Program-made: the position numbers and the translations under genes | Origin: Pelobates cultripes | Lineage: Eukaryota; Chordata; Amphibia; Anura; Pelobatidae | Length of the DNA stretch: 64,000 nucleotides | Assembly (NCBI GenBank): GCA_933207985.1 | Contig: OW240912.1 | Span: forward strand, 231,399,944-231,463,943 | Direction: 5' to 3' | Notes under the pieces: generated by a model | Databases searched by the model: none | Told to the model about the DNA's origin: nothing | What the model saw: the letters and a program-made list of their open reading frames with translations, nothing else | Shown: piece by piece, positions 33,879-45,720 of the stretch | How positions within the stretch are numbered: the first letter of the stretch is position 1 | Layout of the letters: each line of letters opens with the position of its first letter

Positions 33879-35013
33879 CAGGGCCGGCGCTACCATAAGG
33901 CATCCCAGGTGGCCACCCTAGGGCGCACCAGCCCTGGGGGTGCAACATCAGGCTGACCAGAAGGAAGGAAGCGCACTGCTGGTTACTACTTGTAGCGTGG
34001 CCGAGCGAAGCTCAGAGATTCCCGCACGTGGAACCCAGCCTCTGCCCGCCCACCTCCTACACTGATGTCTGCCGCAAGCTGTGTGGAGGGGGCGGGGATA
34101 TGAATGACATCATAACCCTGCTCCCTGTGTACCACACAGCGCGGCTGGCGTCCTGTGATGGGGCTGGGCTGCAGGACGGGACTCCACAGAGCCAGAGAGC
34201 ATGCACCCCAGGGATCAGATTGAACTGATGTAAGTATGTAATTATGTATGTATGTCTCTTTGTATGTCTCTGTATGTATATATGTCTGTATGTCTCTGTA
34301 TGTATGTATGTATATCTGTATGTATGTCTGTCTGTATGGTCTCTGTATGTATGTATGTATGTATGTATGTCTGTATGTCTCTGTATGTATGTATGTATGT
34401 CTCTGTATCCATGTATGTATGTATGTATCTGTATGCATGCATGTATGAATGTTTGTCTCTGAATGTCTGTATATATGTCTCTGTATGCATGTGTGTAACT
34501 GTGTGCCTTTATGTCTCTGTATGTACGGATGTATGTATGTGTCTGTGTGTCTCTGTAAGTTTTTGTATGTATGTTTCTGTATGCCTGTATGTCTCTGTAT
34601 GTATGTATGTATGTATGTGCCTGTATGTCTTTGTATGTATGTTTCTGTATGTCTTTGTATATATGTTTCTGTATGCCTGTATGTATGTATGTGTCTGTAT
34701 GACGGTATGCCTCTGTATGTATGCATGTCTTTATATGCCTTCATGTCTCTGTATGCATATATGTCTTTGCCTGTATGTCCGTATGTCTCTGACTGTATGT
34801 GTCTGTGTCTGTATGTCTCTGTATGATTATTTCTGTGTTTGTATGACAAGTGTACCTGTATGACTTTGACTGTGTGACTGAAAAATTATGCCTGTGGCTT
34901 GGGAGGAAATGCACACAGGTGTAGATGCATTTTTTTTTTTTTTTTTAAAGGAGGGTGAGGGGCGCCAAAATGCATCTTTGCCTGTGTAACTAAAAATCCT
35001 AGCACCGGCCCTG
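33879..35013. mobile_element. hAT-type non-autonomous element enclosing a microsatellite
   Basis: The termini CAGGGCCGGCGCT and AGCACCGGCCCTG are inverted repeats. The flanking 8 bp are identical, CTCTGACC at 33871-33878 and 35014-35021, which is the diagnostic hAT target-site duplication. Bases about 34229-34870 are a TATG/CTGT repeat. GC-rich non-repetitive segments of about 350 bp (left) and 140 bp (right) flank the array. There is no transposase, so the element depends on one in trans. The 287-codon minus-strand open frame is an artefact of the array. Confidence 0.9.
34229..34870. repeat. TATG/CTGT compound microsatellite
   Basis: Interspersed GTATGTATG and GTCTCTGTATG units over about 0.64 kb, entirely inside the hAT-type element. 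The period lacks stops in several frames of both strands, giving overlapping open frames rich in Tyr/Met/Cys/Val (plus) and Tyr/Ile/His/Thr (minus). Confidence 0.95.
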
Positions 35014-37055
35014 CTCTGACCCTGTATTAGGCTCTGCCTGTTGCATGCAGCATCTGGAACCATCAGGGAAGAGGAATCACCCTTCCTTATTACAGGGTAA
35101 ACCTCATGGGGGGAGACCTTATATTTTTTTCTTCAGCCCCTATCCCCCAATTGCCAGTGGTGTATCCTGGTTTTGTGCTGCCCTAGGCATGAGGGGACAG
35201 CCTTGAGTCATTAACTCCTAGTCAGAGAAAAGCTTAACAGTTTTAGAATGTATTAACTAGACTTTCTCAACTCTTCTTGTTTTGGACAGGTGTATATCTG
35301 TACAGTGTTTTACATATACCCAGTATATATCAACATTCAAAATCCTTCCCTTTTGAATGTGGATATTATTACGTTTCTTTCTATTTGTAAATAGGGGTTA
35401 AGCCCCAGACACCACTGGAGTGTCTCTTTGGTGATTACATTCAGGGTAGGAGGCCATGCACTAGCAGACCACCTTTAACTGAATATCCCTACATCTGTAA
35501 GATGAATAGTTTATATTAATTCATATACTTTTCCTCCTTTTATATACCTTTTTGTAGGATGATAGTATTTTGTTAGTTGTGCTTCACGGTATGGAGTGAT
35601 TGCTATACATGGGTGGCTAAATACTGTGACTGAAGCAATGTTATAAAACACAATTCATGGACTTTTTAAAGCAATGTGCCAAAGCAGTCATTTTTACTTA
35701 GCAAAGATACAGTCAGACACTTGACTGTAGTGATTGTCGTGGGTGATGTCATCATATGTTTAGGTCATAAGTGTCAGAGGAACTGTATTCCTATGTCTGA
35801 GCTAGTAGCAAACCCATCTAACAGATGAAATTGATCTATTATTCAAACCAGCAATCCATACTATGTTACTCCCTCCCTAGTGCCTAACCATGGCTGTAGG
35901 AGGCTCCTTTTGATGGAAGCCATATTACCCGCTAGATAAAACAGGACTGCTTATAATAAGATAAACATATCCCATTAAGTAAAGAAAAGCTTTAAAGATC
36001 TTAACAAAATATACTGTGCTGTATTATTTTATTTTAGTAAAACAGGAATAAGATGTAAAGTTAAACATATGCTAAATGTCTGGAATGTGTTGGTGTAGGA
36101 GGTTTTACAAGACTATGTGAGTCAGTATAGTCTGAAACTCTGAGAGCTTCAGGTATTATCCATTTTTCATGTGTAGAGATAGGTTAAACAATCCAATTCA
36201 AAGGTATCATGCAGTAAGAACATTTATCCTGTCTTGGCAGCTGCTTTACCTCTAGCAAGAAATATTGTTTGGGATCTCCTCATGCCTTGTGGAGACTGAT
36301 AATCCCTCATGCTAGGAAGCCAGATACATTTTAGTCTTGGAATATTAATATACACACACATAGATTGTGTAACAAACACAAACCTGTGACTTTTTTTTCA
36401 TGAATCATTGGAGCACTTATCTATATTTATCAGTAAAAGAACTCATCCTTACCTATTCACCCGAGGTGGAATCCAACTTTTATTACCATGATGATATGAT
36501 ACCTGGAAAGTGACATATCCAGAGTATATACATATATACATACATTTGTGCTCGGAATTTATCTAATACATAATGGAATGTAGAAGGAGAAGCAAAGTTG
36601 GTTGAGGTGTGCCGAAACTAACATACGAGTAGGCCTGTAAAAGAGGGCCCACAGAGGTGACTTGTTAATATAGATGGGTGTAGGTGGGTGGGGACAAACA
36701 AATTCAGGCCAAATGGCCTTCCAACATACAAGTTTATGTTCACACATTTGGCTTTCAGTACTATTCTGTCCCATTTCAGTTAGTTAGCTCTAGTTACTTA
36801 TACTCAAGCATTGGTGTTTATTCCTTTTATGGGTTTAATCTTTATTTTCAATAAATTTAGTTATTTGTAACCATATTTAGACCTTCCTGATTTTATCGAG
36901 AAGATTTTATTCAAAAGATCCAGACATCATATTCCTTGGTGGGGGACATACCGACTATGCTATAAGGATTGAGCATTTTTGCTCTCCTCTAGTGAGTATA
37001 ACTCCTTTTATCACCTATATTTATTTTACTATAGAGAGCAATATATATATATATA
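35014..37055. other. Unannotated DNA
   Basis: No gene. Includes an AT microsatellite (37041-37055), which is the insertion site of the next element. Confidence 0.45.
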
Positions 37056-37454
37056 CAGGGGCGGACTGACCACTCACAAGACCCTCGGGCAGTGGGTGAT
37101 TAAAGCCCCCCTCCTGGTAGAAGGTTTTTTGGTCCCCTACAACTCTTCTCCCCTTTCTTTCTGCTGCTTTCACACAGATATGTGTATGCTGTCATGCACA
37201 TAAAAGGTCGTGTGAGAGCCACTCAGCCCTGACTTCCACACCCGCAGAGCCCCCCAAAATGGCCAGATTTACTTTTAGGGGTTAATCCAACCAGCTGATG
37301 GCATCACAAGCAACGTCCCCCACATGTGCAACCATACAAGTAGTCACATGAGTTTGGAGTCTACTTGTGGGGTTGCGTGTGTGGGGGTGCTGCTAGTGAT
37401 GATTTGTTCCTGTATGTCAAAGTGTTGTGGATTAATTGTTTCTCTTGTTTTACC

Positions 37455-37505
37455 TTTTGTACAGTGCTGGAGAATATGTTGGCGCTATATAAGTGATTGT
37501 AATAA
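37455..37505 (+). mobile_element. L2-like LINE 3'-end fragment
   Basis: GTACAGTGCTGGAGAATATG followed by TTGGCGCTATATAAGTG matches the terminal signature seen at 28640-28680. It lies inside the hAT-type element. Confidence 0.5.
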
Positions 37506-37799
37506 TTGTTTGTGTGGAGGCTGTATGCAGTATTGCAATGGTGGGTATGCTGTTTGTGATGTGTATGTGTAGGGAGGCTGCATGTGGTTTTGTATGTGTG
37601 GGGATGCTGCTTGTGGGATTGTGTCTATACAGTGAGGCTCCTTGTGGGTTTTTTGTGTGTGAATGAGGCTATTTGCAGTGCAGTATGTGAGTGGAGAGAG
37701 CTGGTTTTGTTGCAGTTTGGGTGTGATAGAATCTGTAATAGGCATCTGGTGTATACTGAGGCTGTAGTGTGTGTTTAGATAATAGAGGCTCTACTGTGT

Positions 37800-38940
37800 A
37801 TAAGTAGGATAGTGGCTGTAGTGTGTGCATGGGGGAATAGATGCTGAAGTAGGAGCAGGGAAGCAGGGGGCTGTGGTGGGCGCTGGGAGGTACGGGGACT
37901 GAGGTGGGCATGGAGAGGCACGGAGACTGAGGTGGGCACAGGGAGCCATCGGGGCTGAGGTAGGCAGGGGGGCTGAGGTGGTTGTGGGGCTGGACAGAAT
38001 ATGAAGTGGGACTTAGGGGTTGTGGTGAGCGCAGGAAGGGCATAGGGGCTGTGGTGAGCACAGGAGGGGACATAGAGGCTGTGGTGGGTAGTGAAAGACA
38101 TAGGGGCTATGGTAGTTGGAGGTGGCATACGGGCTGTCGTGGGATAATATGGGCTTAGGTGGGTTCAGGGATAGGTAGATCCCTGGTGCAGGGAGACAGG
38201 GGGCTGAGGTAGGTGCAAGGGGGGATGTGTTGTGTGAAGGAGGAGCTGTGGTGGATGCAGAGGGAGCTGATGTGGGTGCAGAGGGGGATGAGGTGGGTTC
38301 AGGGGGATAAAGGGGCTGTAGTGTGCACTGGGAGAGACATAGGGGCTGTGGTGGGTACTGGAAGGCATAGGAGCTATGGTAGGTGGAGGTGGCATAGGGA
38401 CATAGGTGTGTACAGGGATAGGCAGATCCTGGAGTGAGTGTAGGGAGGAATGGTGGCTGAGGTGAGCTCAGGGGAACTGAGGTGAGTGCAGGGAGAGCTG
38501 TGGTGAGTACAAGGGGGCTGAGGTGGGTGCAGGGAGACAGGAGACTGAGGTTGGTGCAAGGGGAGATGTGGTGTGTGGAGGAGGAGCAGAGGTGGGTACG
38601 TAGGGCTGAGGTGGGTACGTGGGGCTGAGGTGGGTACGTGGGGCTGAGGTGGGTACAGGGGGGCTGAGGTGGATACATGGGGGCTGAGGTGGGTGCAAGA
38701 TGGGGCTTAGGTGGGTACAGGAGGGGGCTGAGGTGGGCGTGCAGGTGGGTACAGGTGGGTACAGGAGGGGGCTGAGGTGGGTACAGAAGGGGCTGAGGTG
38801 GGAGCAGAGGGAGCTGAGAGGACTGAGGTGGGCATGGGGGGGCTGAGGTGGGCACATAGGGGGACTTAGGTGGGTACAGGGGGGGCTGAGGGGGGAAAAG
38901 GGGGGGTGAAGTGGTTACAGGTGGTCTATTGTGGGTACAG
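37800..38940. repeat. GCTGAGGTGGGTACAGGGG minisatellite
   Basis: A degenerate tandem repeat of about 18-22 bp with the core GCTGAGGTGGGTACAGG, most regular at 38590-38780. Longer higher-order units appear on the left (words GGGGCTGTGGTGGGTAC and ATAGGGGCTATGGTAG). Confidence 0.9.
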
Positions 38941-38978
38941 TGCAACATATCACTGGAATATGAGAAAAATCATGTTTT

Positions 38979-39013
38979 TCTGGCTGAGGAGATCTCTGAT
39001 CTCCTCAGCCAGA
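38979..39013. repeat. Perfect 16-bp hairpin
   Basis: TCTGGCTGAGGAGATC and its exact complement GATCTCCTCAGCCAGA are separated by three bases, 80 bp from the right terminus of the hAT-type element. Confidence 0.9.
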
Positions 39014-39094
39014 GCATGGCTGTGCTGCTGGGCCCCTGACTGCCTCAGGCCCTCGATCTATGACCGATCTGCCTGACTTGTCATTCCGCCCCTG

Positions 39095-40067
39095 TATATA
39101 TATATTTATTATTTTATATATGGTGAATATCCTGGTGACCCTTGGCTGCTAAACGTCTGTGCAATGACAAGCGTAAATCCTGAATACATTGAGCTAGGGA
39201 GCTCACACCACACCAGCAACCAAAATAACTATCAACCATAAAGACTAGCACATGCAAGACAAAGATATTCCACAGATCCATAGACAGGTATTATACCACT
39301 CGAGTGCATATATTTAGAGCTAATTACTAGCCTCAAAAAAGTGTAAGTGATTTTCCTTTTATTTATCTCACTATCTGGAAATACTACACCATATTACATT
39401 TTTGTCCTCTCTTTTGAATATTTAATTTTCCTGATTCGATTTTGAGGATACTTTTAAGGAGCCATTTTTCTCTGTCCCCATTCCACACCACCCATGAACC
39501 GGAAAGAAGCGACTCTGGCTTGGGTTGTTCAAGCTGCCTACCTGCACTAAAGACGAGCGCTAGAGACCTTACCTTTTGTACATATAAGGGTATTGACCAT
39601 CAGACATAAACTCTCTGGGAAATACACAGATACACAATGCCAGTCACAAATACATAGATATCTGGTCTATAAGACCCTCTTAGTCAGAAATGCACACAGC
39701 CAGATACACATTATGAATGTGTATCTTTATCTGTCAATGTGTGTGTGTAAGTGTGTTAGTGTGAGTCAATTTAGGTTTAGGTTTCATGAATAAAACACTC
39801 TTCCAAACCTTTTCACATGTCCGCCACATGTGGGAATATGTGCCCCTACAACCAGTACTTCTAAAAACAGAGCGGATAAATAATAAAATGGTAAATTTGA
39901 CTAAACCTAATAGGGTCTATATATCGTGAGACAACCCTCTTTATTAAATGGCCAGATTAGATTCAGTTTCTGTCCTCCCAATATCAGTGAAAATAATGTG
40001 ACCACATAGACATGGATTTCTATAAAAAGCAGATTCACTACACTTTACAAATTACACTATACAACTA
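39095..40067. other. Unannotated DNA
   Basis: No gene. The GC-richer stretch 39480-39600 may be old repeat, but no ends are seen. Confidence 0.4.
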
Positions 40068-40175
40068 CAGCTTAATGTATAGGATGTCTTTGCAGGCTGA
40101 GCAATGTAAATGTTGCCTTTTCAAAGAAAAAAGTAGTGTTTACATTGCTGCCTTGTAGCACCTCTAGCTGGCAAT
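40068..40175. mobile_element. T2/Kolobok-type MITE internal fragment
   Basis: ACAACTACAGCTTA, then GTAGTGTTTACATTGC and AGCACCTCTAG match the interior of the element at 41503-42089. Neither terminus is preserved. Confidence 0.6.
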
Positions 40176-41502
40176 AAAATCCATGTTTCACCTATCTGTA
40201 TCCAATATTAATATTATTGCCTACTAGAGAAATCCTGTAACCATAGTGAAAATTTATAAACATAAGGACTATTCAGGCTTCTCCAATAAATGGCATTTAT
40301 ATTCGTAATTGAAAAGTGTATAGAATTAGCTTTGCGTTAGTTTACATCATTCTTTCATAACTCATGGCCAATTCAAAAACTCATGTACCACACTAGCTAT
40401 GTACAATTGCAATGTTACCCACTACTCTAAACAATGTCAAAACCTGCAAAGGATCTGAATAACATCATGAGATAATACAATGAATTCTATGAAATAACAT
40501 TGACCAAGAATGTGCTAACCTGAAATTGTGAAAGAATAATGGACTAATGGAACACATTTTTCTACTTGATGTTATATTATCTCCTGGTTACTAAGTGAAT
40601 AATTTGCTATAAACCAGGTTTCACGTATTGATGTTAGTCACTTGCATGTCCTTCAGATTCTAAAAAAACCTGAATGCAATTATTGCCTTTTTCAAAAGCT
40701 TGGATTTCTGTTTTTTTTTTACACAATAGAGATTTAATTTGGAGAGCTTAATTTTATACTAATGTCATAATAGGTGGAGCAGGGTTAAACTTCTTATTAG
40801 GTAGAATTTAAAGAACAATAGCTTAGCTATTGTAGAACACTCTCATTAGAGTTCTTTATTTTTTAACACTGAGCAAGTTAAATGTTTTCTTTTTAATCTT
40901 AAAAAAAAGTGGAGTTTTTATGTTAATTAGCCTCTTCAATCACAAAATATATGAATGCCAGCATTTTATGGTGGGTATAAATATTTAACCTATATATTTT
41001 GCAAGATAATTAACCATCAATGTACAGACTAAATGCTATAGTTACATTAGTTACATAAAGATTCAGACTCTGCCTCCTCCCAAATGGCTAGAAAAAGAGG
41101 GAATTGGTGTGGGAATTAGTGTAGGACCCACTGATATTGGGGAAATGTGGCATTATGGTGGGCTTAACATGATATGGCCATGTGGTGGAACTGAATCCCC
41201 ATATTTGTTTGCTGAGATGAGTGATTTTAAGAAACCTTGTATAATGTAAACTGTAAATGTCTTTGTGCGATGTTCCTTAATCTGTATTTCCTCCAAAATG
41301 GCTGACGCAAAGGATATTTTAAGATGCCACAGATACCTTTCCATTTCTAGATTCCATTGGGATTTATGCTAGTTGTCTTAGTATGTATGTTATTCTAGAT
41401 AGCTCTTTCTCTATGCATGATAACAATTACTACATCTAATTTGGGTTCCCATTAATAAAACTGTTCCTTTAATATATAATTGCATATTTATATTCCATTT
41501 AG
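40176..41502. other. Unannotated AT-rich DNA
   Basis: No gene or bounded repeat was recognised. Confidence 0.45.
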
Positions 41503-42089
41503 TTAAAGGGACACTATAGTCACCAGAACAACTACAGCTTATTGAATTTGTTCTGGTGAGTAGAATCATTCCCTTCAGGCTTTTTGCTGTAAACACTGTC
41601 TTTTCAGAGAAAATGCAGTGTTTACATTACAGCCCCGTGATAACTTCACTGGCCACTCCTCAGATGGCTGTTAGAGATCTTTCCTGGGTCATGGCTGCCT
41701 AAAATGCATCCAAACATTCAGTATTTCCTCCCTCTTCATGCAGACACTGAACTTTCCTCATAGAGATTCATTGATTCTATTCATCTCTATGAGAAGATGC
41801 TGATTGGCCAGGGCTGTGTTTGAAGCATGCTGGCTCTGCCCCTGATTTGCCTCTTTGTCAGTCTCAGCCAATCCTATGGGGAGGCATTGTGATTGGATCA
41901 GGCTACTACTTCTGATGATGTTTTTTCTGAGGCAAACAGCATGCAGATCTATAGCTTCAAGCTTGAATACAGTAAGATTTTTACTATATTTATGGTGGCA
42001 TGAAGGGACCAGGGGGGCTAGATAGTGGTGTTAACACTATAGGGTCAGGAATACATGTTTGTGTTCCTGACCCTATAGTGATCCTTTAA
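41503..42089. mobile_element. T2/Kolobok-type MITE, complete
   Basis: Starts TTAAAGGGACACTATAGTC and ends CCCTATAGTGATCCTTTAA, with TTAA at both edges. The left subterminal hairpin uses CACCAGAACAAC and the right one GGTCAGGAATACATG / GTTCCTGACC. It is non-coding. Confidence 0.85.
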
Positions 42090-42528
42090 TTGTGTAATAA
42101 AAAAAGAAATGTAAAAACATACATTATTAAAATCACCCTATAGTTGACTTTTAAATCTTCACTTTCTATTCATTAGGTAGTGGGAGTTCAGACGGAGTAG
42201 GTTAAGTTAGTTTATTTGATAATTCTTTGTACTGCCAACACAATCTGCCAATTTGCTCAGTTTCTTGGCATAACTGTAATCATGATGGTTTCGCCATTGC
42301 TAAATTGACAATTGTTTACATGTTCTAGAAATGTGTTTTCTAAATTTCTGAAACATTTAATCATGGCAGTTCTTGTTAACTCAATGTATTTATTTTTTTC
42401 ATTCTAACAGGCCTGTATATTCCAAATCTTAAAACGTATTTATGTACATAGTTATTGTTAGTACACACTAACACCCCTCTCCCCCCCCCCACAAACATAA
42501 AACTGAATATTAGTAAATTGTGTTTTCA
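42090..42528. other. Unannotated AT-rich DNA
   Basis: A spacer between two T2-type MITEs, with a C-run at 42477-42490. No gene. Confidence 0.5.
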
Positions 42529-43034
42529 TTAAAGGACCACTATAGTGCCAGTAAAACATACTCATTTTCCTGGCACTATAGTGCCCTAAGGGTGCCCCCA
42601 CCCTCAGGGTCCCCCTCCCGCCGGGCTCTGGAGAGAGGAAGAGGTTAAAATCTTACCTTTCTCCAGTGCCGGGCGAGGAGCTTTCCTCCTCCTCTCCTCC
42701 TTCCTAGCGACGTCATCGGCTGAATGTGCATGCGCGGCAGGAGCCGTGTGCGCATTCAGCCAGTTCATAGGAAAGCATTTAAAATGCTTTCCTTAGGACG
42801 CTGCCGTCTTCTCACTGTGATTTTCACGGTGAGAAGCACGCAGGCGCCTCTAGTGGCTGTCAATGAGACAGCCACTAGAGGCTCTAGGGGCTGGATTAAC
42901 CCTCAGTGTAAACACAGCAGTTTCTCTGAAACTGCTATGTTTATAAAAAAAAAATGGGTTAACCCTACCTGGACCAGGCACCCAGACCACTTCATTAAGC
43001 TGAAGTGGTCTGGGTGCCTATAGTGGTCCTTTAA
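42529..43034. mobile_element. T2/Kolobok-type MITE, complete
   Basis: Starts TTAAAGGACCACTATAGTG and ends CTATAGTGGTCCTTTAA, with TTAA at both edges. Both subterminal regions form hairpins (CACCCAGACCACTTCA / TGAAGTGGTCTGGGTG on the right). The centre is GC-rich. It is the best preserved member of the subfamily at 19862 and 372. Confidence 0.9.
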
Positions 43035-44164
43035 TATGTATTAAACCTGTAATATTTATTGCCCAATATATACAATTAAACCAGCAGTACAAAGTACGCA
43101 TTTTTCATGGTTTTTCTTAAATACAGTTGCCATTTTTTACTATTTACTTTTACTATACAAGTTTTTTAAACATGTTGGAATTATGTTAAATATAAAATAT
43201 TGATAATATATATCCTACTTGATTTTTAGTATGGAAGTTCTTATAGTAGATCTCCACCTATTGATTCAGTACTAAACATTAAACCCTATGCTACACTAAA
43301 CATTAACCCTTACACTACACTACTTATTGTTATGTATCATAAAGTGCACTTCACTTGTAGATTGATTTTTTTTTTTGTGATTGAAAGACCTCAAGCATAC
43401 TGATACCTTTATAATGTGGGAATGTGTATATCTGGGCATTTTAATTTGGTAAACTGTCCCTTATGTTTTCATGATAGTAAATTGATATTATATTAATGCG
43501 CTGTGTCACATGTATATCACATTTTGGAAGTCCTGTGAGTGCTACCATTTATTGGAATATTATACGAGCATGGGTAAGCAATTGGGCTGTTACTTAATAG
43601 CTTTGTTTGAAGATTGCCAGTTAAGTTCTGTGTGTGTGTGTATATATATAAATATCTATTTTCCTATGGTCTAGTGATTTATATGATGCAGGTTTCTTAT
43701 GGAAGTCAGAGAACATAGAATACTCTAATCAGCATGTAATGCCCTATGGGTAAAACATTTTGCAAGGTTGAGAAACTATCAACATTTAACAACCTGCAGT
43801 GTCTCTCGATTTTACATGTTCACTAGGGGATCTATTCATTCAGGAAATGTAAATTAAAAATACATAGCATTCCTTGCTTCTCTCTCAAAACAGCTAAATA
43901 AATAAAACATAATGGACTGTCTGTTTAATAAAGAACTTTTTAGGTTAGCAGGTGAAGTTGAATTTATATTCTACTCTCTGGATTGCTTGACACAGAAAGG
44001 AAATTGCATTTTTCTCTGCTACAAATCCAAAGATTTGCTTTGATTTACATATTGCTTTTTTGAAAAATACCTTCATGGCACTGATAAAAAAACAAAAAAC
44101 TGCTCTCTACCAATTGTCTATACAGCTAATGTACTATATGTCCACAAGTTATTATTGATATTGT
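43035..44164. other. Unannotated AT-rich DNA
   Basis: No gene. A short GT/TA microsatellite lies at about 43630-43652. Confidence 0.45.
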
Positions 44165-44397
44165 CATTTTAATAGTTTGTCTGTGATTGTTTGTGTGCAT
44201 GTGTGGGTCTGTGATGGTGTTTATGTATGTCTGTGATTATGTATATGTCTCTGATTGTGTGTAAGTGTGTATGTGTGTGATTTTGTGTATGTCTATGATT
44301 GTGTGTATTTGTGTGTGTCTGTGATTGTATGTGTATAGGTCCATGATTGTTTGTGTGTATAGGTACGTATTTGTGTGTATCTGTGATTGTGTGAGTA

Positions 44398-45699
44398 CAG
44401 TAAGGAAAAAAAGTATTTGATCCCCTGCTGATTTTGAATGTTTGCCCACTGACAAAGAAATGATCAGTCTATAATTTTAATAGTAGGTGTATTTTAACAG
44501 TGAGAGACAGAATAACAAAAACAAATCCAGAAAAACGCATGTCAAAAAAGTTATAAATTGATTTCCATGTCAATAAGTGAAATAAGTATTTGACCCCTTC
44601 GACTTAGTACTTGGTGGCAAACCCCTTGTTGGCAATCACAGATGTCAGACGTTTCTTGTAATTGGCCACCTGGTTTGCACACATCTAAGGAGGGATTTTG
44701 TCCCACTCCTCTTTGCAGATCCTCCCCAAGTCATCAAGGTTTTGAGGCTGACGTTTGGCAACTCAAACCTTCAGCTCCCTCCACAGATTTTCTATGGGAT
44801 TAAGGTCTAGAGACTGGCTAGGCCACTTGAGGACCTTAATGTGCTTCTTGACCCACTCCTTTGTTGCCTTGGCTGTGTGTTTTGGGTCATTGTCATGCTG
44901 GAATACCTATCCACGACTCATTTTCAAGGCCCTGGCTGAGGGAAGGAGTTTCTCACCCAAGATTTGACGGTACATGGCCCCGTCCATCGTCCCTTTGATG
45001 CGTTACTGTTGTCCTGTTCCCTTAGCAGAAAAACACCTGCAAAGCATAATGTTTCCACCTCCATGTTTGATGGTGGGGATGGTGTTCTTGGGGTCATAGG
45101 CAGCATTCCTCCAAACACGGTTAGTTGAGCTGATGCCAAAGAGTTAAATTTTGGTCTCATCTAAACACAACACATGCACCCAGTTCTCTCTGAATCATTC
45201 AGATACTCATTGGCAAACTTCAAACGGGCGCTTTCTTGAGCAGGGGGACCCTGCGCTGCAGGATTCTAGTACTTCATGGCGTAGTGTGTTACCAATTGTT
45301 TTCTTGGTGACTATGGTCGCAGCAGCCTTGAGATCATTAACAAGATCCTCCCGTGTAGTTCTGGGCTGATTCCCCACCGTTCTCATGATCATTGAAACGC
45401 CATGAGGTGAGATCCATTTCAGCCTTGTGTAAGTCTACAATCTTGTCTAGGAGCACTCTCTTTATAAAAGACACCTGGGAGACAGAAATCTTGCTGATTG
45501 ATAGGAGATCAAATACTTATTTCACTCATTAACATGAAAATCAAATTATAACTTTTTTGACGTGCTTTTTTCTGGATTTTTTTTGTTATTCTGTTTCTCA
45601 CTGTTTAAATACACAATTAAAATAATAGACTTATAATTTCTTTGTCAGTGGGCAAACGTTCAAAATCAGCAGGGGATCAAATACTTTTTTCACTCACTG
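44398..45699 (-). mobile_element. Tc1/mariner transposon, complete length, inactive
   Basis: Inverted termini of about 200 bp (44398-44598 and 45508-45699) begin CAGTAAGG / CAGTGAGTG followed by AAGTATTTGATCCCCTG. Each carries a second inner copy of AAGTATTTGA, the IR/DR layout of Tc1-like elements. TA flanks both sides (44396-44397 and 45700-45701), the expected duplication. The element is 1302 bp, slightly short for the family because the transposase N-terminus is deleted. Confidence 0.95.
44604..45450 (-). pseudogene. Tc1 transposase pseudogene
   Basis: Minus-strand translation gives family pieces in order: DKIVDLHKA near 45430-45450, SWRFNDHEN near 45385-45412, a central catalytic region in broken frames, DNDPKHT near 44880-44895, [14 protein letters not shown] near 44825-44866 and [11 protein letters not shown] near 44772-44803, which includes the last acidic catalytic residue. 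The N-terminal helix-turn-helix is mostly missing between the first two pieces. In-frame stops occur at about 44763-44765 and 44685-44687. It cannot make active enzyme. Confidence 0.9.
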
Positions 45700-45720
45700 T
45701 ATGTATATATCTGTGATTAT

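Larger units (their letters stand above)
37056..39094. mobile_element. hAT-type non-autonomous element enclosing a minisatellite
   Basis: The left terminus CAGGGGCGGACTGACC and right terminus TCATTCCGCCCCTG are inverted repeats. TATATATA flanks both sides, compatible with an 8-bp duplication, although the site is AT repeat and so not decisive. The interior holds an L2-like 3'-end fragment (near 37455-37505), a G-rich minisatellite (37800-38940) and a perfect subterminal hairpin (38979-39013). There is no transposase. The minus-strand 311-codon frame is repeat-derived. Confidence 0.85.
44165..45720. repeat. TCTGTGATTGTGTGTAT tandem repeat, split by a Tc1 insertion
   Basis: A degenerate tandem repeat of about 20-24 bp occupies 44165-44397 and resumes at 45700-45720 (ATATCTGTGATTATG) after the Tc1 copy. 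The complementary motif (ACAATCACAGACACA) recurs at about 50470-50580. Confidence 0.75.

Noticed and set aside
33992..34065. GTAGCGTGGCCGAGCG, resembling a tRNA-Leu 5' end and A box
   Set aside because: No cloverleaf, anticodon arm or GGTTCGAATCC-type B box follows at the right distance. It is part of the hAT-type element.
33986..34849. 287-codon minus-strand open frame and overlapping plus-strand frames of up to 203 codons
   Set aside because: They lie in the TATG/CTGT array, whose period is stop-free in several frames. The translations are His/Thr/Tyr/Ile or Tyr/Met/Cys/Val repeats.
38013..38948. 311-codon Pro-rich minus-strand open frame
   Set aside because: It is the complement of the G-rich minisatellite inside a transposon. 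Parallel Pro-rich frames occur in the other phases.
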